DNA of 17,578 nt, taken from contig QMNP01000005.1 of assembly GCA_003647825.1 (NCBI GenBank), forward strand, positions 1 to 17,578, read 5' to 3'. The notes below the pieces were generated by a model. That model searched no databases and was not told where the DNA came from. It saw nothing but the letters and a program-made list of their open reading frames with translations. Of the stretch, positions 5,817-12,696 are shown in pieces. Positions within the stretch are counted from its first letter, which is position 1. Each line of letters starts with the position of its first letter. Position numbers and translations under genes: made by a program. Source of the stretch: Candidatus Cloacimonadota bacterium. GTDB lineage: Bacteria; Cloacimonadota; Cloacimonadia; Cloacimonadales; TCS61.

Positions 5817-7130
5817 GTGAAGAGAAATTTAACTTTCGTGTTTGTTGTAATGTCGTTAAGTTTATGGTGTGCAGTTGGATTCGTAGTGAATTCCGGTAGT
5901 GAAACGCTTTCCAGAATAGATTTTGAAACGGGAGAGATCAATAATACATTTGCTGTTTTGGGATCAATGCCAAACAGGATAGTGCTAACACAGGATTTTG
6001 CTTATGTAGTTAACTCCGGTGATAACAGCATCCAGAAGATTGAGATGGAAACTGGCTCAACTGTGGCAAATATATTTATTGCTCTGTCATCCAATCCTTA
6101 CGATATAATTATCGAAGGAGATTTCGCTTATGTTACTGGTGGATTAATTAATAAAGTTTATAAAATAGATTTGAATCTGGATGAGGTCGTAAGCTGTGTG
6201 GATGTAGGCGGGAATCCGGCTGGCATGGCAGTGTTTGATGGCAGACTTTATGTGGGTAATACAGATTATTCTAACTATTATGCCAACTGCTCAGTTTCAA
6301 TAATTGATTTGAATACATTTGAAGTAACTGCCACAGTTCCAACTGAAGTAAATCCTCAATTTCTGTCTGTAATTAATGATAATATCCATATAAGCTGCGG
6401 AGGAGACTGGGGCGGTATCAGTGGCAAGATCTGTATTCTCGATCCCATTACGGAAGAAATAACTGATATCATCGAAATTGGTGGAGTTACGAGTAATTTT
6501 GCAGTAGCTCCGGGTGGAATTGTTTATGTGGGAGATGGTTTCGGTTACAACTTATTCGCTTATGATGCTCTGGATTATTCCGTTATTTATGGAAGCTCAA
6601 ATCCTTTTACTCCCGGTGGAGTTATGGTTGCAGCTAATGACGAAAATCTGTTTGTACTGGGCGGAGAATGGGGGCAGAATTTCACGATCAAGAAGTTCGA
6701 TTTCGAGGAAAATCTGATTAATGAATACACCGTTGCACTCTATGCCACAGATATCAAATTAATGCCTGAATTTACTGGAATTACCAATGAACAGTTACCA
6801 GTTACCAATTATCAACTAACCAATTACCCAAATCCTTTTAATCCATCCACAACGATTTCGTTTTCTGTAACACAAACGTCCTCGTTTGTGACTCTCGAAA
6901 TCTACAATTTAAAAGGACAAAAAATCAAAGATCTTTCCCCGATCTTGTGTCATCCTGAGCCCTTCGACAAGCTCAGGATAGGCTCTGTCGAAGGACGAGG
7001 GGGTAATTTTAATTCAACTTGGAACGGTACTGACCAAAACAACAATCCTGTTTCCAGTGGTGTATATTTTTATCAATTGAAAATTGATGGAGAAGTGGCT
7101 GGTTCACATAAAATGCTGATGATGAAATAG
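5817..7130 (+). CDS. Secreted YncE-like beta-propeller protein with T9SS type A sorting domain
   Basis: Predicted surface or secreted protein of 437 aa. Residues 1-20 form a signal peptide. Residues about 21-318 are a repeated-blade propeller of the YncE/NHL type: recurring units like GFVVNSGSETLSRIDFETGE, FAYVVNSGDNSIQKIEMETG and GRLYVGNTD...SIIDLNTFEV. A short repetitive linker (321-336) leads to a type A T9SS sorting domain (about 337-437: NYPNPFNPSTTISFSV, VTLEIYNLKGQKI, STWNGTDQNNNPVSSGVYFYQLK). That domain is interrupted at about 374-396 by residues encoded by an inserted palindromic repeat. The start is a GTG with AAGGAG 8 nt upstream; the ATG at 5812 opens only a two-codon frame. Position after the TonB receptor recalls Bacteroides BtuG, a surface propeller that binds vitamin B12 for BtuB, but that is analogy. 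Cysteines C128, C158, C194 and C206 lie in the propeller. Fold and sorting domain are well supported; the ligand is not. Confidence 0.85.
   Translation: MKRNLTFVFVVMSLSLWCAVGFVVNSGSETLSRIDFETGEINNTFAVLGSMPNRIVLTQDFAYVVNSGDNSIQKIEMETGSTVANIFIALSSNPYDIIIEGDFAYVTGGLINKVYKIDLNLDEVVSCVDVGGNPAGMAVFDGRLYVGNTDYSNYYANCSVSIIDLNTFEVTATVPTEVNPQFLSVINDNIHISCGGDWGGISGKICILDPITEEITDIIEIGGVTSNFAVAPGGIVYVGDGFGYNLFAYDALDYSVIYGSSNPFTPGGVMVAANDENLFVLGGEWGQNFTIKKFDFEENLINEYTVALYATDIKLMPEFTGITNEQLPVTNYQLTNYPNPFNPSTTISFSVTQTSSFVTLEIYNLKGQKIKDLSPILCHPEPFDKLRIGSVEGRGGNFNSTWNGTDQNNNPVSSGVYFYQLKIDGEVAGSHKMLMMK
6948..6998. repeat. Palindromic repeat inserted in frame in the beta-propeller gene
   Basis: The element opens with TGTCATCCTGAGC and closes with TGTCGAAGGAC, like the intergenic copy at 17404-17430. 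Between them lies an inverted partial copy. Two alternative pairings are visible: CCTGAGC (6954-6960) with GCTCAGG (6971-6977), and CCTTCGACA (6961-6969) with TGTCGAAGG (6986-6994). The reading frame stays open through it and encodes CHPEPFDKLRIGSVEGR, unlike anything expected in a sorting domain. Confidence 0.85.
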
Positions 7131-7260
7131 ATAGATAAAAATCAGGTTTAACAAAAGAAGTGTAGATACACATTTGAGACCATGTACATTCTTCTACATA
7201 TTTTGAAATTCACAATGGATTATCTTATTAAATTGTTTGGAAAAAAAAAGTACAAAAAAC

Positions 7261-7290
7261 CTTGCCTATTATTGCATTAATTTAGATTTG
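7261..7290 (+). promoter_or_regulatory. Possible serC promoter, Bacteroidota-like
   Basis: TAGATTTG at 7283-7290 fits the TAnnTTTG -7 element described for Bacteroidota, and CTTG at 7261-7264 lies 18 nt before it, close to the usual 19-21 spacing from the -33 TTTG. It sits 31 bp before the serC start in a 191-bp intergenic region. Whether this lineage uses that sigma consensus is an assumption. Confidence 0.4.
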
Positions 7291-7321
7291 AGTACAAATT
7301 AAATTCCTGGAGGATGAAGGT

Positions 7322-8401
7322 ATGAGAATTCACAATTTCAACGCTGGCCCGGCTGTATTACCGGAAGAAGTTTTGTTAGAAGTTCAAAAGAATCTTTTAG
7401 ATTACAAAGGTGCAGGTCTTTCCGTTATGGAAATGAGTCACCGTTCTGCAGAATATGATAAGATAATCACAGAAGCCAGAGCAGCTTTGCTGCGAATTAT
7501 GGGATTGGGAGATGATTATGAAGCAGTTTTTCTGCAAGGCGGAGCCAGTACACAATTTTTGATGATACCGATGAATTTCTGCCCCGAAGATAAAGTTGCC
7601 AACTATATCGATACCGGTACCTGGGCTACAAAAGCCTGGAAAGAAGCAAAAAAAATCGGCAAAAAATTTGAAGTTATTGCTTCTTCTGCAGATAGAGATT
7701 ACACTTATATTCCCAAAACCTGGAAGCTTACCGAAAATCCTGCTTATCTCCATATTACAACTAATAATACGATCCGCGGTTCTGAATGGAAGATCGATCC
7801 TGATGTTCCCGCCGGTGTTCCGCTGATTGCAGATATGTCTTCCAACTTCCTTAGCCGCCCATTGGATTTCGCAAAATATGATTTGATCTACGGCGGTGCT
7901 CAAAAGAATATTGGACCTGCTGGTGCAACTTTTGTAGTTATTAAGAAGAGTTTGTTAGAAAAACAAAATTCCGGCATTCCTACGATGCTGGACTACAAAA
8001 CTCATATCGATAAAGATTCCATGTTCAATACTCCTCCAGCCTTCAGTATCTATGTAATCGGTGAAGTGCTTAAATGGATCGAGAAAAATGGTGGTCTGGA
8101 AGCTCGTGAAAAGTATAATCGTCAGAAAGCAAAGATTCTTTATGATGTCTTTGATAATTCCAATTTCTATAACGGTACAGTAGTTCCAGAAGATCGTTCC
8201 TGGATGAATGTTCCTTTCCGCCTTCCTTCTGAAGATCTGGAAAAGAAATTTATCTCTGAAGCAAAAGCCAAAGGCATGATCGGGCTGAAAGGTCACAGAA
8301 GCGTAGGTGGATGCAGAGCATCTATCTATAATTCACTTCCTATGAAATCTGTGGAGTATTTAGCACAATTCATGCACGAATTTGAAGAAGCAAATAAATA
8401 A
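7322..8401 (+). CDS. serC: Phosphoserine aminotransferase
   Basis: PLP enzyme converting 3-phosphohydroxypyruvate and glutamate to phosphoserine and 2-oxoglutarate; it can also serve pyridoxal phosphate biosynthesis. The 359-aa protein matches SerC along its whole length: N-terminal HNFNAGPAVLPEEVL, GLSVMEMSHRS, the phosphate-binding QGGAST (72-77), TNNTIRGSEW, DMSSNFLSRP with the PLP-pairing D171, Schiff-base lysine K195 in YGGAQKNIGPAG, and C-terminal KGHRSVGGCRASIYN. GGAGG at 7309-7313 precedes the ATG by 8 nt. The gene stands alone: 191 bp from the beta-propeller gene and closed by a strong terminator, so it is probably monocistronic. No serA or serB lies in the window. Nothing unusual in the active site. 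Confidence 0.97.
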   Translation: MRIHNFNAGPAVLPEEVLLEVQKNLLDYKGAGLSVMEMSHRSAEYDKIITEARAALLRIMGLGDDYEAVFLQGGASTQFLMIPMNFCPEDKVANYIDTGTWATKAWKEAKKIGKKFEVIASSADRDYTYIPKTWKLTENPAYLHITTNNTIRGSEWKIDPDVPAGVPLIADMSSNFLSRPLDFAKYDLIYGGAQKNIGPAGATFVVIKKSLLEKQNSGIPTMLDYKTHIDKDSMFNTPPAFSIYVIGEVLKWIEKNGGLEAREKYNRQKAKILYDVFDNSNFYNGTVVPEDRSWMNVPFRLPSEDLEKKFISEAKAKGMIGLKGHRSVGGCRASIYNSLPMKSVEYLAQFMHEFEEANK

Positions 8402-8417
8402 GAAATATATACATTGG

Positions 8418-8444
8418 AAAAGGCGGCTGCGGTCGCCTTTTTTT
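8418..8444 (+). terminator. Rho-independent terminator after serC
   Basis: AAAAGGCG (8418-8425) pairs with CGCCTTTT (8434-8441), and a G-T and a C-G pair extend the stem to 10 bp around loop TGCG. The stem runs into a seven-T tract (8438-8444). It begins 17 bp after the serC stop. Confidence 0.92.
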
Positions 8445-8472
8445 CTATGTGCAGAAAATAACAATTGAAAAT

Positions 8473-8991
8473 ATGAAAATCTTTGATCTTAAATCGCTGC
8501 CGCGACAAAAATATCTGCTTCATCTGGCATTCCTCACAGCATTTGCTGTAACTGTTTATGCACTGGAAAGCTTCGTTCCCAAACCATTACCATTCATGAA
8601 ACTTGGCCTTTCTAATGTTGTGATCTTAGCCTTAATATTCACCGGTAATATACGTTCGGCTTTTATTGTGGCAATTGCCAAAACATTATTAGGCGGATTA
8701 CTTTCTGGAATGCTGTTCAGCCCTACAACATTGCTTTCATTTGGAGGAACTCTCCTGGCCTTTGTACTTATGCTGATATTTATAAAATTCCCTTTGGATT
8801 TCAGTATAATCGGAATTAGCATAATTGGTGCAGTAGGACACAATTTCGGGCAGATCATACTGGTAAGATATGTATTGATCAAAGAGAATTCCATATTTTA
8901 TTTGACGCCATTACTAATATTAATGGGAATAGTAACTGGAATTATCATTGGATATATTGCAGAAATATTTGTTGATAAAAAGGATTATTAG
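8473..8991 (+). CDS. Gx transporter family membrane protein (Hpre_diP_synt_I family)
   Basis: Small integral membrane protein of 172 aa, recognised as the Gx/heptaprenyl-diphosphate-synthase-component-I family by LTAFAVTVYALESFVPKPLPFMKLGLSNVVILALIF, then AIAKTLLGGLLSGMLFSPTTLLSFGGTLLAF, then GAVGHNFGQIILVRYVL. About five or six hydrophobic segments are visible. The family resembles small-molecule (ECF-type) S components; its substrate is not established, and the isoprenoid-synthase name is historical. I chose the ATG at 8473. An in-frame GTG at 8449 would add 8 residues but lies against the serC terminator; neither has a convincing ribosome binding site. It ends 12 bp before the penicillin-binding protein gene. 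In other genomes this family often sits near redox or isoprenoid genes; none is seen here. Confidence 0.85.
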   Translation: MKIFDLKSLPRQKYLLHLAFLTAFAVTVYALESFVPKPLPFMKLGLSNVVILALIFTGNIRSAFIVAIAKTLLGGLLSGMLFSPTTLLSFGGTLLAFVLMLIFIKFPLDFSIIGISIIGAVGHNFGQIILVRYVLIKENSIFYLTPLLILMGIVTGIIIGYIAEIFVDKKDY

Positions 8992-9003
8992 ATTTAGGGG
9001 TTT

Positions 9004-11424
9004 ATGAAACAATTAGTATATAAATATTTTTATGCTTTAGCTGCTCTGACTTTGTTTTTTGCTGGAATCGGCGTTGGAGCATTCTATCATTTCAGTAAAG
9101 AATTACCTCCACTTTCCGAACTCACTCGTTTCGAACTGAAAGTTGGATCTGAAGTGTTTGATCGTAATGACGATCTGATACATACTTTTTACGTGGAGAA
9201 ACGTCAGCTTACCAAATTAAATGAATTACCTGATTATTTGAAAAACGGCCTTATTGCTGTCGAAGATCAGAATTTTTATAATCACTGGGGAATGGATCTG
9301 GCTCGTTTTATCAAGGCTATGCTCATCGATATTAAAAGGAGAGATTTCTCTCAGGGTGCCAGCACAATTACACAGCAGGTTGCCAGGAATATGTTCCTCT
9401 CTTTGGATAAAACAATTCCTCGTAAAATTAAAGAAGCTATGCTGGCTTATCGTATTGAAAAGCACTTTTCCAAAGATGAAATCTTAGAATTGTATTTGAA
9501 TAAATCTCCTTTTGGACCCGGGCTTTACGGCATCGAAGTTGCCTCACTGAAATATTTTGGCAAAGATGCTAAAGACCTTAATATAGCAGAAGCTGCATTG
9601 CTTATTGGTATGCCTCAATTACCAAGTGCATATTATCCGTTCCGTTATCCTCAGCGTGCAAAACGTCGCAGGAATATTGTTCTTAAACGTATGCTGGATG
9701 AGAATGTGATCACTAATCAGGAATATGTTGCTGCTCGTATGAGTGAGATTGAACTGTATTATCCCAAAGGTGATCAGGGAGCAGATGATTATTTCATTGA
9801 ATATATCAGACGTATTTTGGAAAACAAATATGGAACCACTAAATTATTTACCGGTGGCTTGAAGATCTATACAACTCTCGATTCTGAATTGCAGGCTTAT
9901 GCCGATACAGTTTTGAATGCTAATCTTACAAAATTCGAGATTAAAAATGATTATGAATTTAAATATGCAGATTTTCCAGTCGATACAGTAAATATCGAAA
10001 CACCTTATGTGCAGGGAGGAGTATTTTCGATCGAACCTGAAACCGGTTATGTACGGGTGATGATCGGTGGAAGGAATTTTAATCATAGTAAATTGAACAG
10101 GGTAATGCAGTCTAAAAGGCAGCCTGGATCTGCTTTTAAACCGATCATGTATACAGCTGCAATTGTGAATGGATACACACCGGCAACGATTATTCAGGAT
10201 GAACCGATATCCTTTATTCAGAGCGATACACTTTTCTGGAACATAAATAACTATTCAAAGAGAAATTTTGGCTATACCCGTCTGCGAGATGGGTTAAAAA
10301 AATCACGCAATATATTTGCAGCAAAAACGATCTATGATCTTGGACCCAGAAAAGTTGTTGATTTTGCTAAACGTTTTGGCTTAACAACACCAGTCTATCC
10401 CTATTTTGCAATTTGTGTTGGCTCAATGGAAGTTTTGCCCTATGAATTAATAACAGCATATACTACATTTCCTAATAATGGGGAACGGGTTAAACCGATC
10501 TTTATTAGACGTGTTGAAGATAGTCAGGGAAAGATATTAGAATCTAATGAAACAGAAAAAATACGGGTTATTGGAGAAGAAGCAGCTTACATTATGGCAA
10601 GCCTGATGCAGTCGGTGGTAAATGAAGGTACAGGTGTTGGCATTCGCTGGCAGCCAGGTTATGATAGCCTCGCTTCTGTAACCTATAAATGGAATGCAGC
10701 AGGAAAAACCGGAACTACGGATGATTTTCGCGATGCCTGGTTTATCGGTTACAATCGCAAATTGGTTACTGGTATTTGGGTTGGATTCGATAATAACGAT
10801 ACTCTGGGAAAAAGCCAATCCGGGGCAGTGGCAGCTCTTCCTTCCTGGCCGTTCATCATGAAAAGAGCAATTGAATTGGATTCTCCTAAAAACAATAAAG
10901 GCAGACCAATTATCGACGGCTCGAGCCTGATGTTCGAGAGACCGCCAGGAATTGTTGATGTGACGATCTCAAAAGAAACCGGACTTTTACCCAAAAGTCT
11001 TTATGAAGAAACAATCGATGAGGTTTTCATAGCCGGAACAGAGCCAACCAGGTTGTCTGACAGCCTGAATTATAATTTTATGCCTACTTTCTATCGAGAA
11101 CACGAAGGCGATTCACTGGTTATTGATATGGGTGGTCTGCCTTACGTCTGGCCGGATTCTATAATTTATGTTGAAACAATTCCAGATACGACGAAGCCAG
11201 ATTCAATTGTAATGGCACCGGAACCAATTCCCGATCCAATTGATCTGAGAGGTGCACAAATGATCATTGGCAGGAAATATGTAGATCGCCCCGATAGTCT
11301 TCGCTGGAAAGGTCCGATCTGGTTACGGGAACAGTATGGTATAATTGACAGCTTGCAAATGGAAGCAGACAGTCTTGATTCGATCGACGCTCTTCTGGAT
11401 TCATTACAAAGGGAGACTAATTGA
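9004..11424 (+). CDS. Class A penicillin-binding protein (PBP1A-type transglycosylase/transpeptidase)
   Basis: Bifunctional enzyme that polymerises lipid II glycan strands and cross-links their peptides, anchored in the inner membrane with its catalytic domains in the periplasm. It has 806 aa. An N-terminal membrane helix (about 8-30) precedes the GT51 domain, with catalytic E87 in AVEDQNFYNHWG and the QGASTITQQVARNMFL block (117-132). The transpeptidase domain shows S376-x-x-K379 (GSAFKP), S434-R-N436 and K568-T-G-T. Both activities therefore look intact. The last roughly 110 residues are an acidic, Asp/Ser-rich tail (DTTKPDSIVMAPEPIPDP, DSLQMEADSLDSIDALLDSLQ) not part of the catalytic core. 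AGGGG precedes the ATG by only 3 nt. The stop overlaps the glycosyltransferase start, linking it to an envelope gene. Confidence 0.95.
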   Translation: MKQLVYKYFYALAALTLFFAGIGVGAFYHFSKELPPLSELTRFELKVGSEVFDRNDDLIHTFYVEKRQLTKLNELPDYLKNGLIAVEDQNFYNHWGMDLARFIKAMLIDIKRRDFSQGASTITQQVARNMFLSLDKTIPRKIKEAMLAYRIEKHFSKDEILELYLNKSPFGPGLYGIEVASLKYFGKDAKDLNIAEAALLIGMPQLPSAYYPFRYPQRAKRRRNIVLKRMLDENVITNQEYVAARMSEIELYYPKGDQGADDYFIEYIRRILENKYGTTKLFTGGLKIYTTLDSELQAYADTVLNANLTKFEIKNDYEFKYADFPVDTVNIETPYVQGGVFSIEPETGYVRVMIGGRNFNHSKLNRVMQSKRQPGSAFKPIMYTAAIVNGYTPATIIQDEPISFIQSDTLFWNINNYSKRNFGYTRLRDGLKKSRNIFAAKTIYDLGPRKVVDFAKRFGLTTPVYPYFAICVGSMEVLPYELITAYTTFPNNGERVKPIFIRRVEDSQGKILESNETEKIRVIGEEAAYIMASLMQSVVNEGTGVGIRWQPGYDSLASVTYKWNAAGKTGTTDDFRDAWFIGYNRKLVTGIWVGFDNNDTLGKSQSGAVAALPSWPFIMKRAIELDSPKNNKGRPIIDGSSLMFERPPGIVDVTISKETGLLPKSLYEETIDEVFIAGTEPTRLSDSLNYNFMPTFYREHEGDSLVIDMGGLPYVWPDSIIYVETIPDTTKPDSIVMAPEPIPDPIDLRGAQMIIGRKYVDRPDSLRWKGPIWLREQYGIIDSLQMEADSLDSIDALLDSLQRETN

Positions 11425-12533
11425 CCTGGCTCTTGATGACAGGAATTTCGATAGTTGCTTTACTGATTTACCTTTTTTATCTGCAGCTTTTTTATCGTGG
11501 TATAAAAAACGGAACGGATCTGATAACCTACAGAAAACCATTCGTTTCAGTTATTGTCGCAGCTCGCAATGAAGAGAGAAATATTGTTCGCTTATTAACG
11601 GTATTGGTAAACCAGAGTTATTCCAATAAATTATATGAAATAATCATAGCTAATGATGGTTCTACAGATAAAACTGAAGAATTGATAAATCAATTTAGCC
11701 AGAAATGGAACAATCTGCATTTGGTGAATGTTTCTGGCAGAGAGAATGTAACTTCACCCAAAAAGAATGCACTATCGCAAGCAATAGCTAAAGCCAGAGG
11801 TGAGATAATATTAACAACCGATGCTGATTGTATAATGAGCAAATATTGGCTTGAATCCATGCTGCCAAACTTCGAGGATGCAGATATGGTTATTGGCTAT
11901 TCTAGAACTCAAATAACACAATGGGATCAAGCGAATTCAGCTCAAAAATTTGAACATTTTGATTTTGCAGCAATGTTTCTGGCAGCTGCAGGAGCCATTG
12001 TAAATAATAGATATTTTTCTTGTTCAGGACAGAACCTGGCTTATAGAAAATCTGCATTTGAATATGTAGGTGGTTTTGAAAAGATAAAACACCTGATTTC
12101 TGGAGATGATGTAAATCTGATGCAGCTTTTCCGCAAAGCGAATTTAACAATTAGATTTGCCTTTAATCCGCATAGTTTTGTTTTTACTCATCCAATCGAC
12201 AACTGGCAGCAATTATTCAATCAACGGGGAAGATGGGCTTCCAATATGAAGTGGCAATTAGGCTTGAATCCCGAGTTTTTTATTTACCTCAGCAGTGCTT
12301 TTCTAATTGTAATTATGCCATATATTTTGCTCTTTAAGTATTGGTGGGTTGCTTTATTTATTGTTGTTACCAGGATTATTGGAGAATTTCGATTTTTGAA
12401 AATTGGTTTTAATAAATTTGCTGAAGAAAAAAACAGGTTGAACTTTTATTTGCTTTGGTTTATTTTGCAACCTGTGTATTTTATAGTAGTTGCTTTTAAA
12501 GGGGCAATAGATCAATTTAGTTGGAAGAAATGA
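11421..12533 (+). CDS. Membrane glycosyltransferase family 2
   Basis: Inverting sugar transferase acting at the cytoplasmic face of the inner membrane, using a nucleotide sugar and probably a lipid or polysaccharide acceptor. The 370-aa protein has an N-terminal membrane helix (about 5-25), a GT-A domain with FVSVIVAARNEERNI (41-55), ANDGSTD with D79, DAD at 134-136 (TTDADC) for metal and UDP binding, GDD at 228-230 and QRGRW at 268-272, then two or three C-terminal membrane helices (about 286-318 and 342-362). The QxxRW motif is seen in processive enzymes and many non-processive relatives. The start is a TTG overlapping the PBP stop by 4 bp, with AGGGAG about 6 nt upstream; the next ATG (11436) lacks such a site. 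Acceptor and product cannot be deduced. Confidence 0.9.
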   Translation: MTWLLMTGISIVALLIYLFYLQLFYRGIKNGTDLITYRKPFVSVIVAARNEERNIVRLLTVLVNQSYSNKLYEIIIANDGSTDKTEELINQFSQKWNNLHLVNVSGRENVTSPKKNALSQAIAKARGEIILTTDADCIMSKYWLESMLPNFEDADMVIGYSRTQITQWDQANSAQKFEHFDFAAMFLAAAGAIVNNRYFSCSGQNLAYRKSAFEYVGGFEKIKHLISGDDVNLMQLFRKANLTIRFAFNPHSFVFTHPIDNWQQLFNQRGRWASNMKWQLGLNPEFFIYLSSAFLIVIMPYILLFKYWWVALFIVVTRIIGEFRFLKIGFNKFAEEKNRLNFYLLWFILQPVYFIVVAFKGAIDQFSWKK

Positions 12534-12545
12534 AAGTGGATTTTG

Positions 12546-12575
12546 TTGCAATACTCAGCGTTGTAACCATATAAT
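12546..12575 (+). promoter_or_regulatory. Sigma70-like promoter
   Basis: TTGCAA (12546-12551), an 18-nt spacer and TATAAT (12570-12575) match the housekeeping consensus well. It lies in the 163-bp gap after the glycosyltransferase gene and would give a leader of about 115 nt for the transglutaminase-like gene. That leader contains hairpins at 12607-12620 (TCCGC-AAGA-GCGGA) and 12661-12685. Confidence 0.5.
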
Positions 12576-12660
12576 TTACGCTCTGTGTATGATTGATTTA
12601 TGAATATCCGCAAGAGCGGAAATACTGCTTTCCAACGAAGATCATTGAAATGAGAAACAA

Positions 12661-12685
12661 GAAATCTTTTCATTGTGAAGATTTC
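12661..12685 (+). promoter_or_regulatory. Leader hairpin directly before a ribosome binding site
   Basis: GAAATCTT (12661-12668) pairs perfectly with AAGATTTC (12678-12685) around a 9-nt loop. The very next base begins the AGGGAGG ribosome binding site (12686-12692). No T-run follows, so it is not a terminator; a role in mRNA stability or translation is possible. Confidence 0.45.
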
Positions 12686-12696
12686 AGGGAGGAATT

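Noticed and set aside
5812..5819. ATG start for the propeller gene
   Set aside because: The ATG at 5812 reads ATG AAG TGA and stops at once; the GTG at 5817 has correct frame and spacing.
5817..5880. Lipoprotein signal in the propeller protein
   Set aside because: The signal peptide contains LSLWC, but Trp before Cys does not fit a lipobox, so a plain signal peptide is preferred.
6930..6946. GATCTT direct repeat as a target-site duplication
   Set aside because: Both copies (6930-6935 and 6941-6946) lie on the same side of the inserted element, so they do not flank it.
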